Positions 21,210-32,600 of a stretch of DNA of 64,000 nucleotides are shown here, piece after piece; the first letter of the stretch is position 1, and each line of letters begins with the position of its first letter. The notes under the pieces were generated by a model. The model did no database searches and was not told where the DNA came from. It saw nothing but the letters and a program-made list of their open reading frames with translations. The DNA comes from Tubiluchus corallicola (lineage: Eukaryota; Priapulida; Priapulimorpha; Priapulimorphida; Tubiluchidae): NCBI GenBank assembly GCA_030141605.1, contig JAQGDQ010000113.1, forward strand, positions 62,001 through 126,000, given 5' to 3'. The position numbers and the translations under genes were made by a program.

Positions 21210-21602
21210 TGTACTGCAGGGCTGTGATGGGGTAGTGTAATACTGGCAGGAGAATACAGCAGACTTCTCAGGTGTGCGTGTGAACGTGGCTTTAACTAGC
21301 ACATAGACTCTTATTCTGACCTTGTGTTAGTGGGAGCCACTAGTCACGTGCACACCTGAGCTTATAAAAAGGGTAGGTCTGCTGTAGATCCTTGTCAGTG
21401 GTCAGTGGTCAGTGGTCGTCTCATCTCATCTCAGCTCTGTTCGCACTTCAGGCTTTGCTGCATTCGGTAAGCTATTTGAAACTTTTTGTTTTGGTAATAA
21501 ATCGTCATTTTTATTTTATTCATTTTGGTTTTTGAGACATGCCGCACAGTGTAGGCCGCGGTGCTATCCGTTCTGCCTCCTCTAAAAGCGGAGAGCAGTC
21601 CA
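21210..21602 (+). repeat. 3' LTR, 393 bp
   Basis: Same sequence as the 5' LTR with one extra AGTGGTC unit and two substitutions. Its TATA box (21363-21369) and the ATG at 21540 could drive transcripts and a short frame into flanking DNA (to 21877); that frame has no recognisable content after the LTR. Confidence 0.93.
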
Positions 21603-22057
21603 ATATTACCAAGACGACAAGCAGCATTAGTTTTCAGAGTCAGATTTTTTTGATAAATCAATTGCCTATAAAAGAACAGCAGAGGAGACAATACGCCACC
21701 CTGACTAACACCATAGCTAATGTTAAATTAATTGGAAACAGTTTGCTCCAACGTATTCTAGTGCGTCGAGAGGAGAACCAACATTTTAATAAGCCAATGA
21801 TGCCAGCGAGCCATTTTAATCAATGGCTCACCTCAGTTATTATATTATACCTAACCAGCGGCGTGTCGCACAGTTAACTAAATTAAATGAAAATTAACCA
21901 ATAAAAATAGCTTGAGCTGTTATACAGTGGTTGTTTAGAAAAACTGCATAACAACTCTTAAGCTGCAAAATTACTGCATATCTTGTGTTTTAACCAATCA
22001 GAAATGCTTTCCTGATATCCCCTTGCAACAGAAATTTTGTCAATTCTAGCTATCTAT

Positions 22058-22167
22058 CTACGTTCAGTTGAACGTAGTGCTGGGAGTTTAGTGGGCCTAA
22101 CTTTGGGTAGCTTGTCTAGCGACATCTACCGCACGGTAATGTTACCGTGCCATGCCGATATCGGCAT
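22058..22167. repeat. cluster of three perfect palindromes
   Basis: Within 110 bases there are CTACGTTCA-GT-TGAACGTAG (22058-22077), GCACGGTAA-TG-TTACCGTGC (22131-22150) and the gapless palindrome ATGCCGATATCGGCAT (22152-22167). Each can form a small hairpin or bind a dimeric factor. Function unknown. Confidence 0.7.
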
Positions 22168-22271
22168 TACTGAGATTCGCATCAACTCCTTTCAGTGCTA
22201 AATTCTGAAAGTTCTCCTTGATGATTACAGATTTCGCTAAGTAAGTTTATCAGTTTAATGAATTGAACGAG

Positions 22272-22374
22272 GCCATTATAATATACACTCGTATAAGTGC
22301 ATGACACTATGACTGGTTTTGTAAATCAGCTGAATGAACCTCACAGCTAAAGTCATAGTGCTTATAATGGTACT
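22272..22374. repeat. compound inverted repeat
   Basis: CCATTATAA and CACTATGAC on the left are mirrored by GTCATAGTG and TTATAATGG on the right (about 22359-22374). The left side carries extra bases between its two arms. It could be a small MITE or a hairpin-forming site. Confidence 0.5.
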
Positions 22375-23680
22375 GACATAAAGCTTTAAGAGACCAACCA
22401 GAATATAGCTCTGTGATGAAAGATGCGTGTGTATTCGTCAATAAAGAGCTACATTAATTAGTTCGATACGTGCGTTACGTGACAGTGCAGAGAGCTGGTG
22501 AGGGTTAGGTTTCCAAGAGAAGCTAAAAAAGACACATAGTCTGCATTAATACTCCGAGTGGCTCACTTGCCAACAATTAGCTTCTTGCCCCCTCAGTGTC
22601 TGCCTGAAAGGCATTTTAGCAGGTGTAACGTGAATAGTTTAGTGACCACGGAGTGTGCCTCGAATCGAAGTTTGACAACACTAAGCTAGGTTAGTAAATT
22701 GTTGGATGGTCGCGAGGAAAGACGGCTCTGAGGGGCTTCTTCTATTGACTACTGTTATTAAAGCTTTGATTCATCTGGTTGCATTATCTTTATTTACTTA
22801 ATCTAACTTAGCCACAGCAACAGCAGAAGTAGCAGCAGCAGCAGTAGTCAAAGCGAGAGCAGCAGAAGCAGAAGTACAAAAAGTAGCAGCAGTAGAAGCA
22901 GGAGCTGCAAAAGCATTAGTAGCAGCAGCAGCAGGAGAAGAAGAAGAGGAAGAGGAAAAAAGAACCTCTAGCTTTCAATGTTTTTACGCAAAATAACATC
23001 AGCAATGACGTTTCATTGGTCTACAATCAACTAAAAATCAATATACAAAATGACCGTCGATATAAATTTTGTCATTGTCATTGACAATGTGCTGGACCGA
23101 CCTCGTGCTCATGTTTCTCAACGAACTTAAACCCCCACACACACATTATAAGCGGGAATTAGCCATTTGCAATGGTTGTTTAAAAACAATTAAACATAGT
23201 AGGTAACGTACACGTGTCAACCAGCACTACTCAGCTGTATTCGTCCAGTGCCATTATCCTCGCTGTAAAAACCATCTAAATAATTTACGAGACACAAAGT
23301 TGCAATTCAACTTGTCACCATGAGATGTTATAAACCCGAGGACAGTGAAACGCTTAAAAGGGTTGTTGAAGGTTACGTTCTGGTAAACTACACGATGAAA
23401 TATTAAAATGTTCATCTCTTAATAGCTGTTTAGCAGCTTTTAAAGGTTGGAGAGGGTTGACGGGGTTAATAGCAACTGCCTGCGGAGATAGTCTTTTTAA
23501 TGTTTTATGTACCTTGTGTCGTTTTAAATATTCATCTATATAGCTTTAATTCGTGTTTGATAGAAAATTTGGCCAAAGCGAAGAAAGTGACTAGGCTTCA
23601 AAGCAGAAAACCTGTATGTGCAGTTTTGCTGGCGGTCACTCATTCAGTTATTGGTAAACACACGCCGTTACCATTCAGCT
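22375..23680. other. gene-free stretch with AGC/AGA-rich simple sequence
   Basis: Imperfect AGC and AGA trinucleotide repeats occupy about 22814-22960, purine-rich on the plus strand. The rest has only short chance frames; no gene is recognised. Confidence 0.5.
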
Positions 23681-23683
23681 TTT

Positions 23684-23880
23684 CCACTCGACCCACTCAG
23701 CCTTTCCCTCGACTCATTGGTTTTTCCCCTCGACCAACTCAGCTTTCCGCTCAACCCACTCAGTTTCTCCACTCAACACATTCAGCTTCCCCTCAACCCA
23801 CTCATCCCACTTTGCCATCAACTCGACCCACTGAGTTTTTCTACTCAATCCATTCATTTGTCCCTTCGACATTAAAACAC
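23684..23880 (+). repeat. degenerate minisatellite, unit CTCAACCCACTCAGCTTTTCC-like
   Basis: About eight degenerate copies of a unit of roughly 20-28 bases containing CTCGACCCACTCAG. In two frames it reads as a Pro/Thr/Ser-rich or Leu/Ser-rich peptide, but no start context or domain supports a gene. Confidence 0.6.
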
Positions 23881-24530
23881 TGAAAAGGTTCTCTAGTGTT
23901 GTTTACTGTATCCAACGTTGTTGACCGCCATTTGCTTAGTAAATCTAACACAACTGTTTGCATTCACCATTATTAATCATGATAATAATCATGACTGATA
24001 GGCTTATAACGTGTATCAATGATCGTTCATTAGCATTCTGTTGACCAAGCTTCATTACCGGCCATGCAGAGGGCACCTCCAAGTACAGGGGTGAGAATCC
24101 TCTGTACCTATTTTGTCACATTTTTGAGTTGGATTACTGCACCATTTGCATCATAATTGCAACTTTCCGGAATAACGTAATCTTGCTAGTGCATGTAACG
24201 TGCTAGCGCTGTTGCTCCTGAAAGCATTCTAACTTTGGATGGTGCTCAGGTGTCGAAGTTGTTGGTTCCCTTTGGTCTACAGAAGTGCTAGACCTGTACA
24301 GTCTTCGTCAAAAGATAAATCTGCCAGATTATCTAATTTGTAGACATTTTATGGTTCGCCAACAAATTATGAAGCAATGATATGTGAAGAATTGCTTATT
24401 TATTCACAAAATTTCGATATAATACCAGTCTTTGTCAGATATTTATCAATATAAAGTAAAATAAAAATAAAATAAAAATAGTCTAGAAGTAAAATTTGTA
24501 GTGATTAGCAGTCATTTCCTAAATCTCAAT
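23881..24530. other. gene-free stretch
   Basis: I see no recognisable gene, RNA or repeat in this stretch. Confidence 0.4.
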
Positions 24531-24533
24531 AAT

Positions 24534-24534
24534 T

Positions 24535-24571
<37 letters not shown>

Positions 24572-24645
24572 GAAGAAGAAGAAGAAGAAGAAGAAGAAAA
24601 AGAACAACAACAATAACAACAACAACAACAACAAGAACAATAATA
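24534..24645 (+). repeat. compound trinucleotide microsatellite (AAT, AAG, AAC)
   Basis: Three successive blocks of AAT, AAG and AAC units, all AAN trinucleotides. The long minus-strand frame here is an artefact of the repeat. Confidence 0.85.
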
Positions 24646-24659
24646 ATTTTATTTGACTT

Positions 24660-26576
24660 CATTTTATCTGACGATGGTGACGTGATGTGTAATGCAGGTA
24701 CAATGCAGTGCATTGTAATTCGCGATATGATGCAATATAATATGATGGGATGATGCATTTTGGTTTCATTCGGTTCTTCGATTTATAGACTACTTTTATA
24801 GTAACATAGCAAACGTTTAGCTATAACAAAGCATAACTTCGGTCGGTATAACAACTGTAATCAGTATATCAGCCTGGCGGACGAAAACGGCTTTAAACGT
24901 TGATTACCTCGAAGACTGTCAATCCAAGGATTCTCCAGGGATCTCAGTCATTGTAACTCGTTGTATAAGTTCTTTGTATAACCAAACGTTTTCTTTCCAC
25001 TTTGCTTTTACAAAACCTCACATTTTTTTTACAAATTACCAAGGTCACATGGCTGACATCAGGTTATCATGGGCAAATATTGATCACTGTTTGCATTGGT
25101 TCTATAACTGGTCCGAGCTGTATTTCGGACCGAACTCTGATTTCAGGGTTTTCTTTGAGATATTCATCAGCTAGCGACAGAATCTGCTCAATATCGATAC
25201 CCAATAGCGATAGAGTCTACTATAGATCATGTGGCATGACTGGTATCATGTTCATTTTCAAGCATACTCCTCGAAGGCTAGACGCCGAACAGGCACAGAT
25301 GTCTCAACTACATTAGAAGCATAGAAATCCTCCCCTCAACGTCGCAGAAACCACGTAGAACAAGTGTCGAACTTGGTTCAGCCATCGATTTACTGATCAA
25401 GTTCAACGTTACTTAACTTCAATTGTCAAGCACACACTGTACCCACCTGGCCACTCACCTGCCAGTACACCTAGCTTTTTTTGTGTTCTCAAAATGTTTT
25501 TGCCTGAACCATGGTTATCATTTGCCTATAAACTAGACAATTTTAAAAACAATTTTTAGAACACCATTCAGTGACAAACTAATCTAATAAAGGCAACATC
25601 ACGAGTAGTTTGTAGAAAACAAAAGAGAAGCTGATTCCAACTAAAAGTATGGAAGTTGCTTACTGTTTATTGTTTTGGAGTAGTGCCAGGCCTTATTAAT
25701 AAGTGATGAGTGACCCCTAGAAACTTGCTTTAAACCGTTTAATGGCACTGCTTAGGTGTTCATGTCATTGACGGCGGACGCATACGTATTCAAACGTGGT
25801 TAAGACAGATCTGCTGGTTTAGAGATTCATTTTAGAGGATTATTCTTGGTAATTGGCTAGATTCCGGTCCCGCTCCAACCATCAACATTATTAGTTATCA
25901 GTGGGGTGGAGTGTTGGTTTCCACTTGTAGCGTATGACCCAACCGTCGCACTGGGAGCAAGACAAGCAAATTATGACGCTTTATGTGAGCTACATGCACC
26001 TATAAAAGCTACTAATTACGTCACTTATATGGGTACTTTATTACCTACCCTGTAATGTAATGACATCCTTAATACCAAAACCCAGTGCATAACTTTTAAA
26101 ATTGCCACACACCGAATGCATATTTGTAACATCATTAAATTCTTAGGAAAACATAAAAAATGATTTCAGAATTATTCGGTTTACGGGGGCAAAATTCAGT
26201 CAAATCACGCGCCGTTTTTTTAGCGATGTAAACAAACATGCTGTTCGTGACGAGGGCTCGTAAACGATCTATATGAGCAATAATCTCCTAGTAAAAGTCC
26301 ACTATCTTTCGCTTATTGCTCGTTCACTGCTTTTCTCTGAGTCATTAAAAGAACGTGGTTTATATGGAGTGTTCTGACTTCTGACGGGATAACCATTTGT
26401 CTATCAGTAGATCTGTGTCTGTGGTTCTGTGCACATATCCGTGTCGACGTCGAGGTCATTGCTAATCCTAACGAAAAAGTTGATGTTGACGGTGATGTAA
26501 CATATATTGTACTCAGGACTGGAACAGGCTCATCTTAAAATTAAAATAACGAGATTTAAATTAAAGAAATAAAATT
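24660..26576. other. gene-free stretch
   Basis: Mixed-composition sequence with short frames (for example 25002-25316) and no recognisable domain, RNA or transposon boundary. Confidence 0.4.
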
Positions 26577-26950
26577 TAATGCTGGCAAGTGAATCTCTCA
26601 GGTGTGCGTGCCTTTATCTAGAACAGACTCGTATTCTGACCTTGCATTAGTAAAAGCTAGTAGTTACGTGCACACCTGAGCTTATAGAAGGTCTACTGTA
26701 GATCCTTGTCAGTGGTCAGTGCCATCCGGCTTTGTTCACATTTCCAGACTTTGTCGCAAATGGGCCGGCTGAGTCCTTTACTCCAGGCTTGACATTTGGG
26801 TAATCTGACTGTGTAGTTGTACATAAATGGTTGATTGAATTATTTTATCTGATTCCATGATTTTGTTTTAGCCTAAGCAAAAACATGCAGGATAACCTTT
26901 ATTCAGGCCGCAGTGTTATCCGCCCTGCCTCCGTTATGAACGGACGGCGG

Positions 26951-26954
<4 letters not shown>
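26577..26954 (+). repeat. diverged solo LTR related to the 17870 element
   Basis: The order of blocks matches the LTR at 17870: TGGCAAGTGAAT, the CAGGTGTGCGTG arm, TATTCTGACC, the ACGTGCACACCTGAGC arm, a weakened TATA (CTTATAGAAGG), GATCCTTGTCAGTGGTCAGTG and GCCGCAGTGTTATCCGCC..., ending GGTCCA. Many substitutions and indels have accumulated and no second LTR or internal region is nearby. It appears to be an old solo LTR. The left 40 bases of the LTR are not clearly preserved. Confidence 0.8.

Positions 26955-26983
<29 letters not shown>
26955..26983. repeat. (AT)n microsatellite abutting the solo LTR
   Basis: An uninterrupted AT run begins right after the LTR CA end, where the ATAT-type target duplication would sit. 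Slippage on the duplication could have seeded it. Confidence 0.8.
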
Positions 26984-26985
<2 letters not shown>

Positions 26986-27184
26986 TCCAATAAATATATA
27001 TTATTTGTTTATTTCCCAAAAGGTAAAAATTATACTTTACTCATTTGCAACCTTAACTTAATTCATCTGTACAATATTTAACATAAATTATATTGATTAG
27101 TAAATAGCATTTATAATTAGTGTCTATGTACAAATAATATAATATTTATTTGAATAACAGATTTAGCAACATCTCTTTTACTTC

Positions 27185-27475
27185 ATCATCACAAAAGCCT
27201 TGTATTACCCTGTATTTGCTGCTGATGCTGAGTGGCTGGCATTTATATTCGTGTTGATTTGTTGTTGATGGTGACGTTAATGTTGAGCCGCGGTTAACGT
27301 TGGTGTTGATATCGACGGTAAACGTGACGGCACCGTTGATGCTGATGTTGACATTGACGTTGTCATAGACGTAAATGTTGATGGTGATGTTGATATTGAC
27401 CTTCTACAGATGCTTATATTGATGTTAATGTGGATTTGATGTGGATGTTAATGTTGATGTTAATGTTAATGTTTA
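27185..27475. repeat. cryptic GTTGAT/GACGTT-type simple sequence
   Basis: Degenerate six-base units such as GTTGAT and GACGTT repeat across about 290 bases. Frames through it are low complexity and not a gene. Confidence 0.6.
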
Positions 27476-27837
27476 ACTTTAGACACCAAAGAAGCTTCAT
27501 TGCTAGTTTTAATTGATAATAAAGCCAGCTAATGAATCCAACCATCCAAATGATATAAAATGTCAATATCAGATGTTGTAAAACTCTGGAAAATTCATTG
27601 TAAACACGCCCATTTAATCGGGTATTATTTCTCCCCCACCATTTTACTATTAATATACCTGGTTTGAGGTATTGCAAATGAACAACGTCGTTAGTGGTTT
27701 CCCATGGGAAATTAGTTTACATATTACAAAGGCATGACACAGAAGCGAATTCCTTTGATCACACAGTTGTTGGGATTACCTGAACTTACAGTAACATTAA
27801 TTTCTATAACAACACATCTCAATTATATAAAAGCAAA

Positions 27838-27972
27838 GCAGTAGTAATAGTAATAGTAGTAGTAGTAGCAGGAATAGTAGTAGTAGTGGTGGTGGTAGTG
27901 GTAGTAGTAACAGTAGTAGTAGTGGTGGTAGTAATAGTAGTGGGCGTAGTAGTAGTAGTGGTAGTGGTAGTG

Positions 27973-28057
<85 letters not shown>

Positions 28058-28060
28058 AGT
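27838..28060 (+). repeat. (AGT)n trinucleotide array, about 220 bp
   Basis: The left half is interrupted by variants (AAT, GGT, AGC); the right half, about 27975-28054, is a nearly pure AGT run. The minus-strand poly-Tyr frame is an artefact of the repeat. Confidence 0.9.
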
Positions 28061-28921
28061 AGTGGCAGTGGCAGTAGCATTTAAAACTAAGTTCCTAATA
28101 TCATTAGCTAAGCGTGTTGATATTTACAATTACACATACGCAACACGGTTGTTTCAACGCACAGTAAGCAGCATTTTGGCTTATTTCTTGTAAATAAATA
28201 AAAAATTTCAAATTTAGCGCACTAGCGGCCTGTCCACATGCACGAGAATCGTACGGTATGCGTGCACTTGATACGGTAACGGATGGTTCAAAATGTACGA
28301 AATCTGTGGTAGTTTTGTCGAAGCAAAAATCAATAAAACAGGTCGCGGAGGAGGGAGGGACGCACGTTTCGCCAATATTGCTACTGTGACGTGCCGCACT
28401 CACCTGATCGTCGGTATGTTCTGCATTTTTCATCGCCGGAGATTCTGGATGTGCGTATAAAACGTTCTAAACTAATAACTATCCATTTCCTAACACCTGG
28501 TGTTCAGTCAGAGGACGTGTAAACAAAGTTTGTGGATATTGCATACATTATACGTCTTCGAAATTTCTAGTGTGCATTTCAACAGGCACGCCCGCTTGCG
28601 TGTGCAAAACTCTTTTAATTAACAGTCGAGCGTCATTATAATCAGGAAACCTTGCCAATATTATTGAAAGCAGAGCCTGGGGTTCATTAAAATCACACAT
28701 TTAATTCCTTAAAGAAAATGAACAAATGCAGCTGCTTAAGGCGCTGCTTATAACATAACGAAACGCGCTTGCCCTGCTCGTGATGAACGTTCGTTTAACT
28801 TTAAAAACGGCGCAAACGGTGAAAGCAACTTAAATGTAAAAACACATTTTGGTTCTAAACTGCGAACCGAAGCCTGGTCTAATCCGTAACAAAAATACTG
28901 TAAAACGAAATAATTCGAGTC
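28061..28921. other. gene-free stretch with a less AT-rich island
   Basis: About 28200-28450 is richer in G and C than its surroundings and contains minus-strand frames of up to 109 codons (28104-28433) without recognisable domains. It may be a decayed transposon or an unrecognised exon; nothing decides. Confidence 0.35.
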
Positions 28922-29347
28922 CCAAGTGATAATCTTGACACGATCTCTCAAATGACAACCTTAACGCCTCCCTCAGTAGCAGCATTAACACATCTCGATT
29001 GGCAACCTCGGTACCTCTAAAGTGGAAACCATGACACTTCCCACGCGGCAAATTGGACATCTTTCAAGTGGCGACTTTCACTCCTCCCAAATAGTTGCGT
29101 TAACACATTTTGCCTAGCAAACTTGACACCTCTCAAGTGCATCTATGACAATTAACATGTGGCAACCTGGACATCTCTGAAGTGGCGACTTTGACGCTTT
29201 CCAAGTAGCTGCGTTAACACATTTTGCCTGGCAAACTTTACGCCTCTCAATTGCAACCATGACACTTCAAACTTGGCAACCTGGACATCTCTGAAGTGGC
29301 GACTTTGACGCCTTCCAAGTAACAAACTTAGCACCTCTCTCATTGTC
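28922..29347. repeat. 23-bp minisatellite with a 114-bp higher-order unit
   Basis: About 18 monomers of 22-24 bases follow a pattern like CAAGTGGCAACCTTGACACCTCT. The word GGACATCT/CAAGTGGCGACTTT recurs at 29055, 29169 and 29283, exactly 114 bases apart, so the right half is built of five-monomer units whose equivalent monomers are far more alike than neighbours. Short frames through it are artefacts. Confidence 0.85.
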
Positions 29348-30696
29348 AAAACACATGGGCTTCAAATACTACTGTGGAAGCCGCTTGTTTGACTGTGGAC
29401 TTCTGATTTTCAACCCCTTTCTTGCTAATAGCATGTGTTTTCAAGGTCATACACGACATAAGATAAGACAGACATAGACTTTTGTAATAACAGATGTAAT
29501 CTAGTAAGTATTGGGAGATCAGTCAAGTGGGAAATCAATCAAATAATAATAAAAATGTGGAAACGAATCATCAAATCATAATAAAAATGTGTTAACATTA
29601 ACACAGAGAAAAACGGAATTCTTATAACTAATTTATTCGAGGTAGGAAGTATCTGATCGTGTTCTTCTGATCGGGTGCAATTGTCGTTAATATTCTGCAA
29701 AAAATTACACTGGTAAGAAACCAGGGGGAAAACTAGATTTACAACTAGCTGAAGGCAGCAAGATGAGTACCAGCCATCAGCCCAGATGTGACTGCATCAC
29801 TAGGTAATTTGTGAGGTACAGGATCAAAACTTAAACAGTTTATACGGTACAAACATCCCACTTTTTTCACTAACCATAACTATATTCGTAAATTTGGATA
29901 AGTATCAATAGGAAACGTAAAGAATTTAAAAATCTGCTTCTGACTGGCCCACTTCTGACAGCAAATCCACTCGTTTTAATGACATCAGTTACGTACTTAT
30001 CATACTCGTGTACTTGCACATCTATAAATATTTTGTTAGGTCTTTCTCATTAGGGAGCTAATATTGCATGTTTTGTGCTAATCGAGGCGTATCTTTGCAT
30101 GTTTACAAACATAAGTTGGATGTAAATAAGTACCTAATAGCCCTTAATGAGACTCGTTATGACGTGCAGCTACTCAACAACTGTTATTATTTCTGTAACT
30201 CTGCATACAGGACAAACCACATGAAGCCCTTTGCAGATGTGGGTCATAATGATTTCTCCCAACGTAATTTGAGTAGTTATATAAAGTATTTAATGCTTTC
30301 GTTGTAAAGAGGTTAGTGTTAAGAGATTGTCTGCACAGACGCATGAATTTATAAATGATTCATACGACAAACAAAAATATAGAGTTACCGTTCGGGATAC
30401 GTGTAAGACAAAGTTCAAAATTAATCGAAATAAGAAAACAGACTGACAGACAGACTAGAATCACTCTGTCCAGTGTGAGCGACCTAACATCGGAAATACT
30501 ATTTTTTTGCCGACAGATCTGTTTATTGTTGGAAATGAAAATGAAGCCACAACCGGCTTAACACAAATCTCTTCTGATACAGTTAGAAAATTTTTATACC
30601 CATTTCACTCATACAACATCATTATAATTAAGCTCACTAAAAATGCGGAATATGGTTGACCAGCTAGAGGGTAATTAGATCGGACAGCCTTATTCA
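29348..30696. other. gene-free stretch
   Basis: AT-rich, with a duplicated AATAATAAAAATGTG segment near 29540-29590 and an 80-codon frame at 30068-30307 without recognisable domain. No gene is supported. Confidence 0.4.
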
Positions 30697-30791
30697 CTGG
30701 CGAACATAGTGGTTTAGTGGTGTGAGGCGCCTGTCTTGTAAGCAGAGGGTCCCTGGTTCGAATTTAGTCTGTATGTTTTCACATTTCCGGC

Positions 30792-30832
<41 letters not shown>
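30697..30832 (+). repeat. tRNA-derived SINE, family 2, with (ATT)n tail
   Basis: A tRNA-like head has GTGGTTTAGTGGTGTGAGG, an anticodon-loop-like CTTGTAAG and a B box GGTTCGAAT (about 30708-30762). The unrelated 3' part TGTTTTCACATTTCCGGC and a (ATT)n tail (about 30798-30832) follow. The 3' part is shared with the copy at 53738-53850. Confidence 0.65.
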
Positions 30833-30834
<2 letters not shown>

Positions 30835-31365
30835 ACTCTTTTTAGGATCGTTGAAAGGATAAGCGCTTGCTGAGGCAACATTTGCTTGAATGAAGAAACA
30901 AGGGTCTACTCCAACTCTTCCCAATAAACTTAATCTTGCCAAAATGTATATATCTTGCCAAAAGGGTAATCATCTTCAAAACATCTTGTGACGTCATAGG
31001 CTGAGAATTGTGACATCTATCGGCAAAAATTCGCATTAAACGTTTGTTTGAAATTATCACCGATAGGAATAGAATTTTATTGTTTGTCCTGTAAAATTTC
31101 AAAGCCAATCTTGGAAATGCGTGTCAGTACCTAGCTGAATTTACAAAAGGTTGTAAAAACTGAAAAATTGTTCCAACTGTTTGTTAGGCCGTGGAAATGG
31201 ATTAAATTTGATTGTTCCATTCTGTAGATGATACTTATATCGACTGTCCGAGTTACCTAAGCCCCAGTAACATCTTTTAATCATTGTTATAACCAGAAAA
31301 CTAGCGCAAAATTAAGAGTATCAGGATACTAATATTGCATTGATGGGTAATGCAAATTTTGACCA
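30833..31365. other. gene-free stretch
   Basis: I see no recognisable gene or repeat here. Confidence 0.4.
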
Positions 31366-31456
31366 CACTTGAATTAACACACCGTATAGATCTTATTGAG
31401 GTATATAAAATACTAACAGGAAAAAACATTTTGTCTGAAAATTTCTTTAATTTAGT
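31366..31456 (+). pseudogene. LINE reverse-transcriptase C-terminal fragment
   Basis: One frame reads ELTHRIDLIEVYKILTGK, matching the RGDLIEVYKILTGKE-type segment found after the RT domain in CR1/L2-like elements. The fragment is about 30 codons and both sides fade into noncoding DNA. Confidence 0.55.
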
Positions 31457-32525
31457 TGTTGATTTTTACAGAGCGTACTTAGTACAGCAATTTTTACATT
31501 AGCACTATGTACATGAATTCTACTTCTAGAACTACTGTAATTTTGTTTACTATACAGAACGAATTTTGCGTCTTCAATCTGAGCAGCTTAAACCCACAAG
31601 CCAATGCAAATCGTCTTGAAAAGTTTTTATTTTTTTCAAAATATCAGCATAGATGGCCGGGCGTGATTTCTTAACGATCATAGCGATAAGGCGACAGCTG
31701 TTAATACACGATAGTGGAACTCCGCATATTACAAGCAGATAATTTTTAGAACTTTGAATTAAACTGAAGCTGTTCATGCATTAATTATAATTGACTCCTA
31801 CTGTTTGAAAAGTTCAATTCTTACGTTAATAAATAAATGAATTTCTGGCTGACTAAGTGGATGAATAAAAGAATGAATGGATGGATGAGTGAACGAACGA
31901 ACGAACAAGCGAGAAAATGAATGAATAAATTCATCAACGAATGAGTGAAATGTCTAGGCATCAGCTTGCAAATGAAACAATTATCCTGTTACTTAAGTAG
32001 AATTCTCTACAAGTGCTTTCATTGCTTTGTATGACAGTAATTCTGTTTGGATTGCAACCCGGAGGGCTTCAGGTGACAGGTTTACGTGAATAATAGAGAA
32101 AATTAAATAATTAGATGAACGAGTACAAATCACACATGTCTGTGGTGTGATATATAACTGAGTGGTTACAATGTATGCTTGGCTTTGAAGTTAAGCTTCG
32201 TCGAATCTGTTTAGTAAATAAATAGGGCACTCTGGAAAACACCTTTTGCCTGCTGTTTGTCTCGTCTCGTTGAGTGACGACGAATGAACAATCAAATATG
32301 GACAACACACCGTTGCGAGTTCAGTATTTCATCTTACGAGATTATCCATATAATCGTAGATTCCGGTCGTGCTACAAGTATAAAGTTTTGCAAAGAGTAG
32401 AGCGAACTCGTTATCATTACTAAATCAATGTTTTAATGCATAAAAGCTTCCTCTCGCTCACCCACGTTAAGGTGAAGATCGCAACAGTTAAAACCTAGAA
32501 GCAAAGTTTGTTGAGGGAGAAAGGC
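31457..32525. other. gene-free stretch
   Basis: Contains GAAT/GAAC-type tetranucleotide simple sequence near 31855-31950. No gene is recognised. Confidence 0.4.
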
Positions 32526-32527
32526 GA

Positions 32528-32600
32528 AAAACTACGAACCAACCAGGATTTGAACCCAGAATGTTATGGTTACAAGTGCCACGCGCTACCATTTAAGGCT
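32528..32600 (-). repeat. tRNA-like sequence, degenerate
   Basis: On the minus strand it shows a GGTAGCGCGTGG A-box-like block, an anticodon-loop-like CTTGTAAC and a B box GGGTTCAAATCC. The acceptor stem does not pair, so this is a tRNA pseudogene or SINE head and not an active tRNA gene. Confidence 0.5.

Larger units (their letters stand above)
17870..21602 (+). mobile_element. complete young LTR retrotransposon, probably non-autonomous
   Basis: Two near-identical LTRs begin TGTACTGCAGG and end GCAGTCCA, giving TG...CA termini. ATAT flanks both sides (17866-17869 and 21603-21606). A primer site follows the left LTR and a polypurine tract precedes the right one. The LTRs differ by two substitutions and one extra copy of a 7-bp repeat, so insertion was recent. 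The internal 2954 bases hold a gag-like ORF start and an Arg/Pro-rich end that resembles a gypsy Pol C-terminus, but no protease, reverse transcriptase or integrase. It is therefore likely a deletion derivative mobilised by a complete relative. Confidence 0.9.

Noticed and set aside
21539-21877. 112-residue ORF starting in the 3' LTR
   Set aside because: The start is the LTR-encoded N-terminus; after the LTR end the frame runs into flanking DNA with no recognisable content.
27823-28080. Minus-strand frame of 85 residues, mostly Tyr
   Set aside because: It is the AGT array translated; no other coding evidence.
28922-29347. CRISPR-like array
   Set aside because: The repeats are contiguous 23-bp monomers without unique spacers and lie in an animal genome.
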